DNA from: Procambarus clarkii
Taxonomy: Eukaryota; Arthropoda; Malacostraca; Decapoda; Cambaridae
NCBI RefSeq assembly: GCF_040958095.1
Contig: NC_091220.1
Location: forward strand, 18,327,750 to 18,391,749
Reading direction: 5' to 3'
Length of the DNA: 64,000 bases
The position numbers and the translations under genes are program-made. Below, one piece after another: positions 38,389 to 49,400 of this stretch (positions within the stretch are counted from its first letter, which is position 1; each line of letters begins with the position of its first letter). The notes under the pieces were generated by a model. It worked only from the letters and a program-made list of their open reading frames with translations, had not been told where the DNA came from and did no database searches.

Positions 38389-38866
38389 CTACTACCACCA
38401 CTGGAGTCTGCTACCACCACTGGAGTCTGCTACCACCACCACTGAAGTCTGCTTCCACCACCACTGGAGTCTGCTGCTACCACCACTGGAGTCTCCTACC
38501 ACCACTAGAGTCTGCTACCACCACCACTGGAGTCTCCTACCACCACTAGAGTCTGCTACCACCACCAGAGTCTGCTACCACCACCACTGGAGTCTGCTAC
38601 CACCACCACGACCACCACTGGCGTCTGCTACCACCACTGGAGTCTGCTACCACCACCACGACCACCACTGGCGTCTGCTACCACCACTGGAGTCTGCTAC
38701 CACCACCACGACCACCACTGGCGTCTGCTACCACCACTGGAGTCTGCTGCAACCACCACGACCACCACTGGCGTCTGCTACCACCACTGGAGTCTGCTAC
38801 CACCACCACTGGCGTCTGCTACCACCACTGGAGTCTCCTACCACCACTACCACCACCACTGGAGAT
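38389..38866. repeat. CAC-rich minisatellite upstream of NUP43
   Basis: Units built from CACCACTGGAGTCTGCTACC with variable numbers of ACC triplets. Between 38601 and 38800 a 50-bp higher-order unit repeats at 38601, 38651, 38701 and 38751. It begins about 14 bp upstream of the NUP43 start codon, so it covers the 5' UTR or promoter. Confidence 0.9.
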
Positions 38867-38875
38867 TGTTTACAA

Positions 38876-39678
38876 ACACTGCTTGAAAATAACTTTTACT
38901 CACCGAATACAGTTTAATTATTGCTAGGTGAAGAGAAGCATCAGGTGTATGAAAGCTTTGGGAATATACGTAGATATAATACCAGGAAATAATAAAAATA
39001 AATTATCTATGTTCCAATTTCAATTTCAAATTTTGTTAAATTTCACACGTAACTGATGCTCCCCTATATATACCTTATATATCATATGTGTATTATTATA
39101 TGTATTATATATATTTATACGTATTTATATATAGGAATTTAGACAGTAATGAGTGTTAGTAAGTCTATGGGTCTACATTACCATAATTATAATATACCGT
39201 CACCCCTTACCCAGCGGTCAATCTATAATAAATTATATATCTATTGCAAATATTTGGTTGATATAATTAATATGTTAAAATTCCTATTGCACCTAGAGGT
39301 ATTTATTTATGTTTACTGATTAAAATAGGACTGGAACTAGGGGCATATAATGCCGGTAAAGTCAGATAAAAATACTGCTCAAAACGCTATATACGTGTTA
39401 GTGGCTTTATAAGAATTATAAAAAAATATTATTCTAATGTAATTTCACCAAATCATTGTACCTTCTTGTAAATAAAATATTTTTGTTATTATTATTATTA
39501 TTATTATTATTTTGTGTTGTGAATGTCCACGTCGCAGGCGCGCGCGCGCACCCTCCTCCTCAAGGAAGAATTCTCGTCTTATTTCAGGTCTTATTTCAAG
39601 GGTAATTTCCCCCGGTGGTAGCGGCCCCCGCCCCCCACTGGTGAGTTGAGCCCCCTGGGGGCCTGCCAGGGACGCTGG
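38876..39678. other. NUP43-FHIP2 spacer, AT-rich part
   Basis: AT-rich with TA and ATT microsatellites (39490-39510), then GC-rich from about 39530. No gene is recognised. Confidence 0.7.
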
Positions 39679-40672
39679 CCAGGTAGGGAGCTGTCACTGT
39701 TGACAGTCTGCCAGGTAGGGAGCTGTCACTGTTGACAGTCTGCCAGGTAGGGAGCTGTCACTGTTGACAGTCTGCCAGGTAGGGAGATCTCACTGTTGAC
39801 AGTCTCCCAGGTAGGGAGCTGTCACTGTTGACAGTCTGCCAGGTAGGGAGCTGTCACTGTTGACAGTCTGCCAGGTAGGGAGCTGTCACTGTTGACAGTC
39901 TGCCAGGTAGGGAGCTGTCACTGTTGACAGTCTGCCAGGTAGGGAGCTGTCACTGTTGACAGTCTGCCAGGTAGGGAGCTGTCACTGTTGACAGTCTGCC
40001 AGGTAGGGAGCTGTCACTGTTGACAGTCTGCCAGGTAGGGAGCTGTCACTGTTGACAGTCTGCCAGGTAGGGAGCTGTCACTGTTGACAGTCTGCCAGGT
40101 AGGGAGATCTCACTGTTGACAGTCTGCCAGGTAGGGAGATCTCACTGTTGACAGTCTCCCAGGTAGGGAGCTGTCACTGTTGACAGTCTCCCAGATAGGG
40201 AGCTGTCACTGTTGACAGTCTCCCAGGTAGTGAGCTGTCACTGTTGACAGTCTCCCAGGTAGGGAGCTGTCACTGTTGACAGTCTCCCAGGTAGGGAGCT
40301 GTCACTGTTGACAGTCTCCCAGGTAGGGAGCTGTCACTGTTGACAGTCTGCCAGGTAGGGAGATCTCACTGTTGACAGTCTCCCAGGTAGGGAGCTGTCA
40401 CTGTTGACAGTCTCCCAGGTAGGGAGCTGTCACTGTTGACAGTCTCCCAGATAGGGAGCTGTCACTGTTGACAGTCTCCCAGGTAGGGAGCTGTCACTGT
40501 TGACAGTCTGCCAGGTAGGGAGATCTCACTGTTGACAGTCTCCCAGGTAGGGAGCTGTCACTGTTGACAGTCTCCCAGGTAGGGAGCTGTCACTGTTGAC
40601 AGTCTCCCAGATAGGGAGCTGTCACTGTTGTTGACAGTCTCCCAGGTAGGGAGCTGTCAAGGATGTCTTGCC
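39679..40672. repeat. 32-bp minisatellite, about 30 units, with internal hairpin
   Basis: The unit starts CCAGGTAGGGAGCTGTCACT and continues GTTGACAGTCTG. CTGTCA-CTGT-TGACAG in each unit is a perfect 6-bp stem with a 4-base loop. Sequence variants (AGATCT, CAGATAGG, TCTCCC) are arranged in a 160-bp, five-unit higher-order repeat at about 40352 and 40512. One unit near the end has a 3-base insertion. Confidence 0.95.
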
Positions 40673-41157
40673 AGTCTCCTAGGTAGGAAGGCTGTCAGGA
40701 ATGTGTTGCCAGGAGCTGTCAAGGATGTGTTGACTGGCTACCAAGACAGGCAGCCAATGCACTAAGTGTACGTGTTTCTTTAATGAACTAACTAATGCGA
40801 TGAAGGGCCGGGCAGGTGACAGGTGTATGTACTGCCCGTTACCCTAGACCTGTCGCCTTGTGGAGTGTGCGGCATGGGGGAAGGGGGTGTGAAGGGGTCA
40901 CCCCCCCCCTTCCCCACCTTCCCCAGTGGGGGAGGGGGTGACTTTGCCTGGTGGGGTCGGGCCGTGGTGCTCCCAGGATGGCACGGTCTAATTTGTTACA
41001 CGTTTATTGTATATGTGTACATACATTAGTACGTAAAACAAAACGGCAGATAACATAGGTGCGCAAGCCGAGTGTAAGCTGCATTTCTATAGCTATAACA
41101 AAAAATTTAGTAAATATTAAATGCATATTTTAAATGTTGGTACTGTATATAACTTTG

Positions 41158-41194
41158 CACACACACACACACACGTTGTGTGTGTGTGTGGTGC
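41158..41194. repeat. (CA)n/(GT)n inverted microsatellite
   Basis: A CA tract followed at once by a GT tract, able to fold on itself. Confidence 0.8.
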
Positions 41195-41345
41195 AGAAGA
41201 CAAAAGGGATGGCTATACCAAAGGAAACAGAGTTAGTATAAATGGGGTTAAGTCAGAGTGGGAAAATGTTGTAAGTGGAGTGCCTCAAGGCTCTGTCCTG
41301 GGACCTCTGTTGTTTATAATATATATAAATGATTTAGATTCAGGT
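41195..41345 (+). mobile_element. LINE reverse transcriptase fragment
   Basis: An open frame reads [20 protein letters not shown] followed by NDLDSGL, the fingers/palm motif of non-LTR reverse transcriptases. The fragment is short but undamaged, so it is fairly young. Confidence 0.85.
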
Positions 41346-41514
41346 TTGAGTTTAATGTATATATAATACATTAATTATAAGGAATTAGTGTATATATAAT
41401 TCATTGTGTCGGGGGACAGGCAGCCAGTTTATTACAGTATATGTTAGGCTTATATCGAGGTCTTCCCCAGGGTCAAATTACTGACCCTCCCCAGGATACA
41501 ACCCCCTCAACAAG

Positions 41515-41664
41515 CTGTCGCCAGAGCAGGTGCTTCACCTGTCGCCAGAGCAGGTACTTCACCTGTCGCCAGAGCAGGTGCTTCACCTGTCGCCAGAGCA
41601 GGTGCTTCACCTGTCGCCAGAGCAGGTGCTTCACCTGTCGCCAGAGCAGGTGCTTCACCTGTCA
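41515..41664. repeat. 24-bp minisatellite, 6 units, with E-box palindrome
   Basis: The unit starts CTGTCGCCAGAGCAGGTGCT and ends TCAC. Across each unit join, CAGGTG-CTT-CACCTG forms an inverted pair of E-boxes; one unit reads CAGGTACTT. All frames are open, but this is repeat, not protein. Confidence 0.93.
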
Positions 41665-41980
41665 TCAAACACTGGGATAGCAGACAAGGTCTAGTAAGAC
41701 TTTTGGTAGGTACTCTGCCCCATGACTGCTTTACAAGCATGAGGCATAGAGAGATTTGATCCAAGTCCCTTCAAAGTCCAAGTCTAAATCTGTCACCTTG
41801 TAAATAAACCCTGTAGATGATTCTGTCCAATAGACACAGCTGGAGCTTATTTTAAGGAAGAAGCAAAACGAGATCACTTAGTTTTTTAAGTACCCCAGTA
41901 AAAATGAAAAAAAAAGTACTTTAAGGTATAACATTATAGTGTGAAGACGGAACAACTGTCGTTGCTACATCAATGTGATT

Positions 41981-42106
41981 GTTTATGATCAAAGATATCA
42001 ATTGTGAGAAAGGCCATTGTTTATCTTGTTGCTTCACTTGTATGTTTATGATCAAAGATATCAATTGTGAGAAAGGCCATTGTTTATCTTGTTGCTTCAC
42101 TTGTAT
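41981..42106. repeat. Perfect 63-bp tandem duplication upstream of FHIP2
   Basis: Copies 41981-42043 and 42044-42106 begin GTTTATGATCAAAGATATCA and show no difference. It lies 139-264 bp before the FHIP2 ATG, in the likely promoter or 5' UTR. Confidence 0.93.
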
Positions 42107-42244
42107 TGACTTTTGACATCTGCAGATTGTATAGGTGCAACATGGGGCCTGAGCTTCGTCTTCATGTCCTGCTCTGAGATACTCGGTTTTGTCTTGAGTG
42201 AGACCTTGTGTCGTACTAGTCGTAGGGCGAAGCACGACCCAGTT

Positions 42245-42289
42245 ATGTTCTCGCGTATCTCGGATGCTCTGCAGGCTGCTGCAGATGTG
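42245..42289 (+). CDS. FHIP2A: FHIP2 exon 1 (start codon)
   Basis: It encodes MFSRISDALQAAADV, as human MFSKFTSILQHAVEAL. The donor is GTG|GTAAGT, phase 0. G lies at -3 of the ATG. Confidence 0.88.
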
Positions 42290-45200
42290 GTAAGTTTCAG
42301 TGTCTTGAGTTTGCGTGAGATATGGTCTGCTTTTATTTTTTTTTTAGCAGTTGCCTATTTGCATGATTTGTCTTATTTTATATTTTCATCCAGTACTGTA
42401 GGTTTAGCTTATGGACTTTCCACATTGTTTGTATCCTCTTTTTTTCTCTTCTTACTCTCTGTTTTGCTCCTCTTTCCTTTCTTCTCTTCTTCCATTGTTT
42501 TATCATCTCTCCCTGTCTGTTCAACCTTTTTACTGCAGCACCATCCTTCCCTTGCTTATGCATTCTATTTTCACCATATTTATATTAGGCCCATTCTCCT
42601 GTTTTGGTAGTACTGTACTTATAGGAACGATGAGGATCATAGTGTGTGTGTGTGTGTGTGTGTGTGTGTAAGTGTAAGTGTAAGTGTAAAATATACAGTA
42701 TATATACATATCTCAACGTACAAGTGTACGTTGGTATATATATACTATGTATTCAGATTTGTCCAACTCAATAGTTCAGATTTCTATACTTTTTTAAGTG
42801 TAGAAATCTGAACTATTGAGTTGGACAAACTGGAAAACTGTTTTTTACTTGCGTTGCTTTGACAAACTAACCTAACCTAGCCTTCCGAGGCCTAATGCAC
42901 GATATCTGAGGCCTAATATAATACATGTGTGTGCTATACTAGGCCTAGGAGTAATATTTTTTTTTTTTTTTTTGCCTCATTTATTTTAAAAGAATTCCTT
43001 ACTAGTCAGTATATGACTATCTAAAAGCTAAGTACTGTACTGTACTGTACTGTACTGTACAGTACTGTACTGTACAGTACTGTACTGTACTGTACTGTAC
43101 TGTACTGTACAGTACTGTACTGTACTGTACTGTACGTGCATACGAATTCGTGACTGTTGATGACCATCACGATACGTAGCCAACCTACTTTCCTATCTAA
43201 ACATGGGTTTAGATTGGTTGTTATAAATATTCAATCTTCATCATATTTATATAAATATATATTTATATTCACTGTAACAATAAAAATTATTATAAGGTAT
43301 TTATAATGTTTGTTTGGATTTTTACAATGTTTCTTCTTATAATTTAATTTGAGATTTCCAATGAAAAATAAATATTACTGCACTTACAGTACATACTGTA
43401 CTAACAAATCTTTTTAGGACAGATGTTGATAGATGACTATATATATTATATTTTAAGGACTATAATGAATACTTTTCTTGTACAGTACTGGAATTGAATT
43501 TGTGTACTTGATTTATAACCATAAGTATAGAATACAAAAGCAATGAGGTGCTTCCAACAGATCGCTCCACCGTGCCCTCGAGTGGAGGATCTGCGTTACC
43601 ACTGGACACAGTTATCGATCGTGTGTCAGCGGTGCCAACACTATGATGGGCAGCCACCACCTATTGAAGAAACACACGTACCCAGGCATCTTTCTCAAAT
43701 GCTGAAGGTACAGTTCCCTTTTAACTTCAGGTTATCAGGACTTGACTCAGATTTGTAGTTCTCTTGTGAATTATAATTAAATTGTAAGTTTTTACAAGTG
43801 TGAGAGGATGTACTTAAGTTATTGCATCTGTTCTAGCCTCTAAATATTTACATTTTTTAAGTATTAAACTTTATTTACAGTTGTGTCATATCAGATAAAG
43901 AAAGTTTAATATGACCGCAGCTACTGGTGGCAGAGGAGAGGGAGCAGCACATAGGAGGACCTTTGAGCCCATGCATGGAGTACCTAGTCCAGGAGAAAGT
44001 ATTAGCGACATTGGCGTCTCATGCACGTGCGGACCGACCTCTAGGGATACGTCAGCATGTCTACATATTCTTGGTGGGGGTCCTTAACCATCTTCATCAT
44101 TCTCATCTCCATCATGCACCCATACACAAGCCCCTGCAGGTATGTGACTGGCCTGGTTGCCTCTTCTCATATGATTACCACGTGGGTACATTGTCCTAAT
44201 TAGCAGCACACAACACATGACTCTTGTGTACACAAAGGTTAAGCCACAGCTTCTCAGGCTGATTAGGATTAACAATTAAAATTCAAACTACATACAATAC
44301 TGTACTTAATTTTCAAGAGTTTTGTTAAATAATATTTTAAAGATTTTAATATAATAGTGAATTTCTCTAAAAATATTATTGTGTCCTCTCGATTCAGCGA
44401 CTTGGTTTGGTTAATTACAAACAATGTGAATTTAGACATTTGAGTGTACTGTATGTACACTATCACCTATTATTCTAGTAAACAGTTATGTTGTTAAAAT
44501 TATTGTACTGTACTTAATTTACCCTGCCAAAACGTAACACAGTACAGGCTGTAGGTACAATATTTGTCTTCCTTATTGTGATTTATGGTACATGACCCAG
44601 CCGTGTCCACCAATATTTCACCAGTTTTCCACCTTGTGTGCATGTTGCTAAACTTGTAATGCCGAGGCTTTCATTGCTAATTTGTATTTATTTTTAACTT
44701 TAAAATCAGCCAATTTCTAATAAAACAAGATACCCAAAATTAGCAGCAGTAACCAAATTAAATGGTGGTAACAGGAGAAATGATCTAATAGCTGCACAAA
44801 TGCTTAAATTAATTGATAAACTTAAGATAGCTAATTATGTTATTAGATTTGTAGTACTTTAGAGTACTGTTTTGCATTGCAGAGGGTAACAAGGTTACAG
44901 TTTCTCGTGGGAAGCTAAGTACTCACCTAGTTGTACTCACCTAGTTGTGCTTGCGGGGGTTGAGCTCTGGCTCTTTGGTCCCGCCTCTCAACCACCAATC
45001 AACAAGTGTACAGGTTCCTGAGCCTATTGGGCTCTATCATATCTACACTTGAAACTGTGTATGAAGTCAGCCTCCACCACATTGCTTCCTAATGCATTCC
45101 ATTTGTCAACCACTCTGACACTAAAAAAGTTCTTTCTAATATCTCTGTGGCTCATTTGGGCACTCAGTTTCCACCTGTGTCCCCTAGTGCGTGTGCCCCT

Positions 45201-46384
45201 TGTGTTAAATAGCCTGTCTTTAAGTGAAACGTTAGAGATGTAAGGAAATTCTCATTCCCTGTATGGGTGCTCAGCAAATGGAATATATTGAAGGAAGATG
45301 TTGTTAAAGTCAATTCCATCCACAATTTAAAGAAAAATACGATGAAAATTTTATTATTGAAAAAAAGATAATTACGTAGTGTGCTTGGTATAAATGGCTA
45401 GGAGGATAAAGAACTAGATCTCATTCCCCTCCCCCCCCCCTCTTTCATGCCCATAGTCAGTGATAGTCAATTATAGAACTGTAGTCTCTGTATTAATCCG
45501 TCATTCCAGGCCATGGTGCGAACAATTTGTGAGATGAGAGCTTCTCCATATGAAGCTGAAGAAATTGAATTCTTATCGACATTGTCTGAAAAGATTCGTC
45601 AAGATAATGGTATAATACTGCTCTATATACAGGTAATAGTAGAACATTGCTTTTGGGTAACTGTCGGAGTTGTGTGTTGCATGTTTGGAAAGCAGGAAGT
45701 GGGATTAAACAATGTGCATGTAATGCGAGTTTAGATGCAGTACAAAAGTACTTCATTTGCTTATTATGTAATATAAAAATCCAATCATTCAATCACCATT
45801 AGGAAATTTTTCAAAGGATTAATACTGTACTGAAAAATGTTATCTTGATGATTTTGGGGCTTGGCGTTTCTGTGGCCCGGTCCTCGACCAGGCCTCCTTT
45901 TTGTTACACACCCCCAGGAAGCAGCCCGTAGCAGCTGTCTAACTCCCAGGTACCTATTTACTGATAGGTGAACAGGGCATCAGGGTGAAATAAACTCGGC
46001 CCATTTGTTTCCATTTCCACCGGGGATCGAACCCGGAACCTCAGGACTACGAATCCGAAGCGTTGTTTACTCAGCTGTCAGGGGCCCCTATTTTACTTTT
46101 TGTTGACTTTAACATCTTTAGCATCATACAGTTCGTGAAATAAAAGAAATGTATATATAATCGAAGGTAGTATATTGTGAAGGCATTGATAATGGTATGG
46201 AGATGATAGTAGGATGGGTGAGAACCGGTTAATATCTAAGTGTTTTTCCCACACCCTGCTCAAAATGCTGTGCATATTACTGGCTTTAGACATACTGTAG
46301 TGTGTACTAAAGTGCGCCCTGGTGAGGCCACTCCAGACTGACAACCAGAGCACAACTCCATAGTCTCCTAAGACTGATGGATGC

Positions 46385-46456
<72 letters not shown>

Positions 46457-49400
46457 GTGTGTACTAGCTCTATCTAGAAATCCAACATTATGTTTGTAAC
46501 TCATCTTGGATGTATGAAATGTTTGTGGTGGGATTTACCTAAAATTGTTATGTTATAATATGTTTGGCATGATATACTAAGCTCTTAATCCCATATTTGA
46601 CCAATATTTGTTAATTCTTACACTGCTTCAATCACTCACTATCTACAATTTTCTTTGTGCTTTAGTTACGAACTGTCGTTTCCTCTTTCTTTTTCTTTAT
46701 TTCGCACCCCATACCCATCCTGTGTGCAGTGGAGGAAAGGGTTACAGAGGCACATAATGGGTTCAGGACTTGAACCCCATAGTTCATTTAACTAAGCAAG
46801 TGACAGTCTTGTGAAGTCCCATGTTCAAGTCACTACTGCAATTTCTTGCTGTGCTCAGATCACTCTGTGATTTCCTCCTATGCTCCAAACCCCATAAGAT
46901 ATTTATTTATAATTATATTTGTTAGCTATTCATACACATTTTAATGGTTTACTTATAAATACCTGCCTAGTTTAATCATTGACGTGCAAATGATCTTTCG
47001 CCCTGTTGACCATAATAATAATTACTATGGAGTCGGGGGGTCACTTGTTTAACTACATCGGATTATATTTCGGCAACAAACACCAATATATAGCCATGAA
47101 CATCACTTTCTCTCCTACGCTATTAGTAAACATTGGCATCCCTCAGAGCAGTGTACTTGGCCCTTTCCATTTTCTCATATAAATTAATTCCGTGACGAGT
47201 GTCTGCGGACACCTCCAAGCTAACACTGTTTACTGATGCACAACTTCTTATGTTCTTGAGCACAGACCTAAACAGTCTAAACAAAACTAAATACAGAATT
47301 GAAAAGACAGTATGTAATTTACAATTAACAAACTCATTATTATTAATGAGTGTTGTTATAAATTATTAACTCGATACAAAATCTTACTGAAGCGACCATA
47401 CGAGTCATAAATACTCATACTCTGCCCAAGTAAAACAAACAAGCAACACTTAGTGGGCCAGCCAGAGGCGTAGGGTTCGTGCAGTCCAAAAAAATAAATA
47501 AATTAAATCAATTATTAATTAAATAAGATTCTCACCTTGAAGGTGCAAGGGCGCATTCTTACTTTCGAAAAATATTTTGCAAGATCAATCCTTTTATTGT
47601 GTGTGTGTTTGTAAATTGCAGCCAATAGCCCTAACTGGAGGTGTTTCAAGTGGTTATACGCCAGAAGACAGTCTCCCACCGACCCCATCCCACGTGGCCA
47701 CGGGCACCAGCAGCAGTGACTCTCACTCCGTAGTGACATCACAGAAATTACAACCTAAATTTCCATTGGTGGATGCTCTGCTCAACCTCTGTCACAGTGC
47801 CGTAAGTACAGTAAAGTGCATTGTATCTCCTCTTGAGGTTATCTTGAGATGATTTCGGGGCTTTAGTGTCCCCGCGACCCGGTCCTCGACCAGGCCTCCA
47901 CCCCCAGGAAGCAGTCCGTGATAGCTGACTAACACCCAGGTACCTATTTTACTGCTAGGTAATAGGGGCATAGGGTGAAAGAAACTCTGCCCATTGTTTC
48001 TCGCCGGCACCCGGGATCGAACCCGTGACCACAGGATCACAAGTCCAGCGTGCTGGCCGCTTGGCCGACCGGCTCCTGTGTATGCTATATCTAGTGCACA
48101 ATAGACTAAGTAATTTTAGTAGGGTCAAAAAAGTATTTCTTTGTCTTTTATTTATCTAATAAAATGCTCATTAGATTACTAAATATCTAAAATAATATTG
48201 TTCACCAGTAACTGAAGGTATGTTTTCCATAACTATAGTAAATGTTGCTTTTAATATAATATGTTTACCATGTAAATTAGAAGAAAATTTAATTTAATTT
48301 CTTGATTTGAAATGCAACGTCATTGTTTGTAACTACAGGTCACTCAAGATATTCTTGAAGTTTAAGCACTTTACATACAATATAAGTACATACTGTATCA
48401 CAATTTCCCCACATTAACATGAAGTTTGAAAGAGTGAAACATTCCTTGCTAAGTAATAAAGATCATATTTCATCACGTTAATGTGCTATGAATTAATAAT
48501 AAACATTTCCTTGGACAACTTACCAGGACAGTGAGATCTCGGCTACAGCCCATGACTGCCTTGTGGGTATAGCAAGTGTCCGAGAGGGCCAGAGCAGTTC
48601 AACTATAGCGAGACACACACTCCTTCCCCACTACCTGGCCACCCGTTTAGTCACTGCCTCTGACAGCATTCCTGCAGATACTGAATCAGCATTAATAGAG
48701 GATGTACCATTGTCAGAAAGAGTCAGGTGAGCAGGAAAATACCATATGTGACATCCCTTTGCAGTTAGATATCACCCGTGATGAAGAAGCACTGTGCAAA
48801 AATTACTCTTTTATTGTTGATGGTAATTCACTAAAGGTGAATGAAACATATACTAAAAAGCTTATACCTTGTATGTTGTTTTTTCACATTTTCATTGACA
48901 GTCCTTGCACTTGTCCACCAGAGATCATATTGGACATAAATTTTAACACGTGTGTATAATAATATCCTTCATGGCATGAAATATTAATCGACCTCATTTT
49001 ATTGGCTTTCATGTTGACTTATATATCCTTCTCCTTGGCACACTAAATGGAGTTAGTTTCATACTCTGATGACAAAGAGGGAAATTGAGCAACTTCTGAA
49101 GTCCCTGTTTTGACTATAGGATTGAAAACAGACCAAGAGTGTTGCATCCATTAGGAATGACCCTCTGTGGTCCTGGGACCAGATTCACGAAGCAGTTACG
49201 CAAGTACTTACGAACCTGTACATCTTTTCTCAATCTTTGGCGGCTTTGTTTACAATTATTAAACCGTTAATGAACTCCGAAGCACCAGGAGGCTGTTTAT
49301 AACAATAACAACAGTTGATTGGGAAGTTTTCATGCTTGTAAACTGTATAATAAATGTAACCAAACGTGTCAAAGATTGAGGAAAGATGTACACGTTCGTA

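Larger units (their letters stand above)
42290..43560 (+). other. FHIP2 intron 1
   Basis: A pyrimidine-rich start, a GT microsatellite (42640-42668), a 34-bp-arm hairpin (42757-42830), a T tract and a GTACT array (43028-43136). No exon is recognised. Confidence 0.75.

Noticed and set aside
37510-38549. Long ORFs (up to 337 aa) on both strands, Pro/Gly-rich repeats
   Set aside because: They follow the 31-bp and CAC-rich arrays. A unit not divisible by 3 keeps all frames open, and NUP43 exon 1 explains the only coding part.
41441-41680. Cys/Arg-rich repeat ORF (CRQSRCFT units)
   Set aside because: It is a direct translation of the 24-bp minisatellite, with open frames on both strands.
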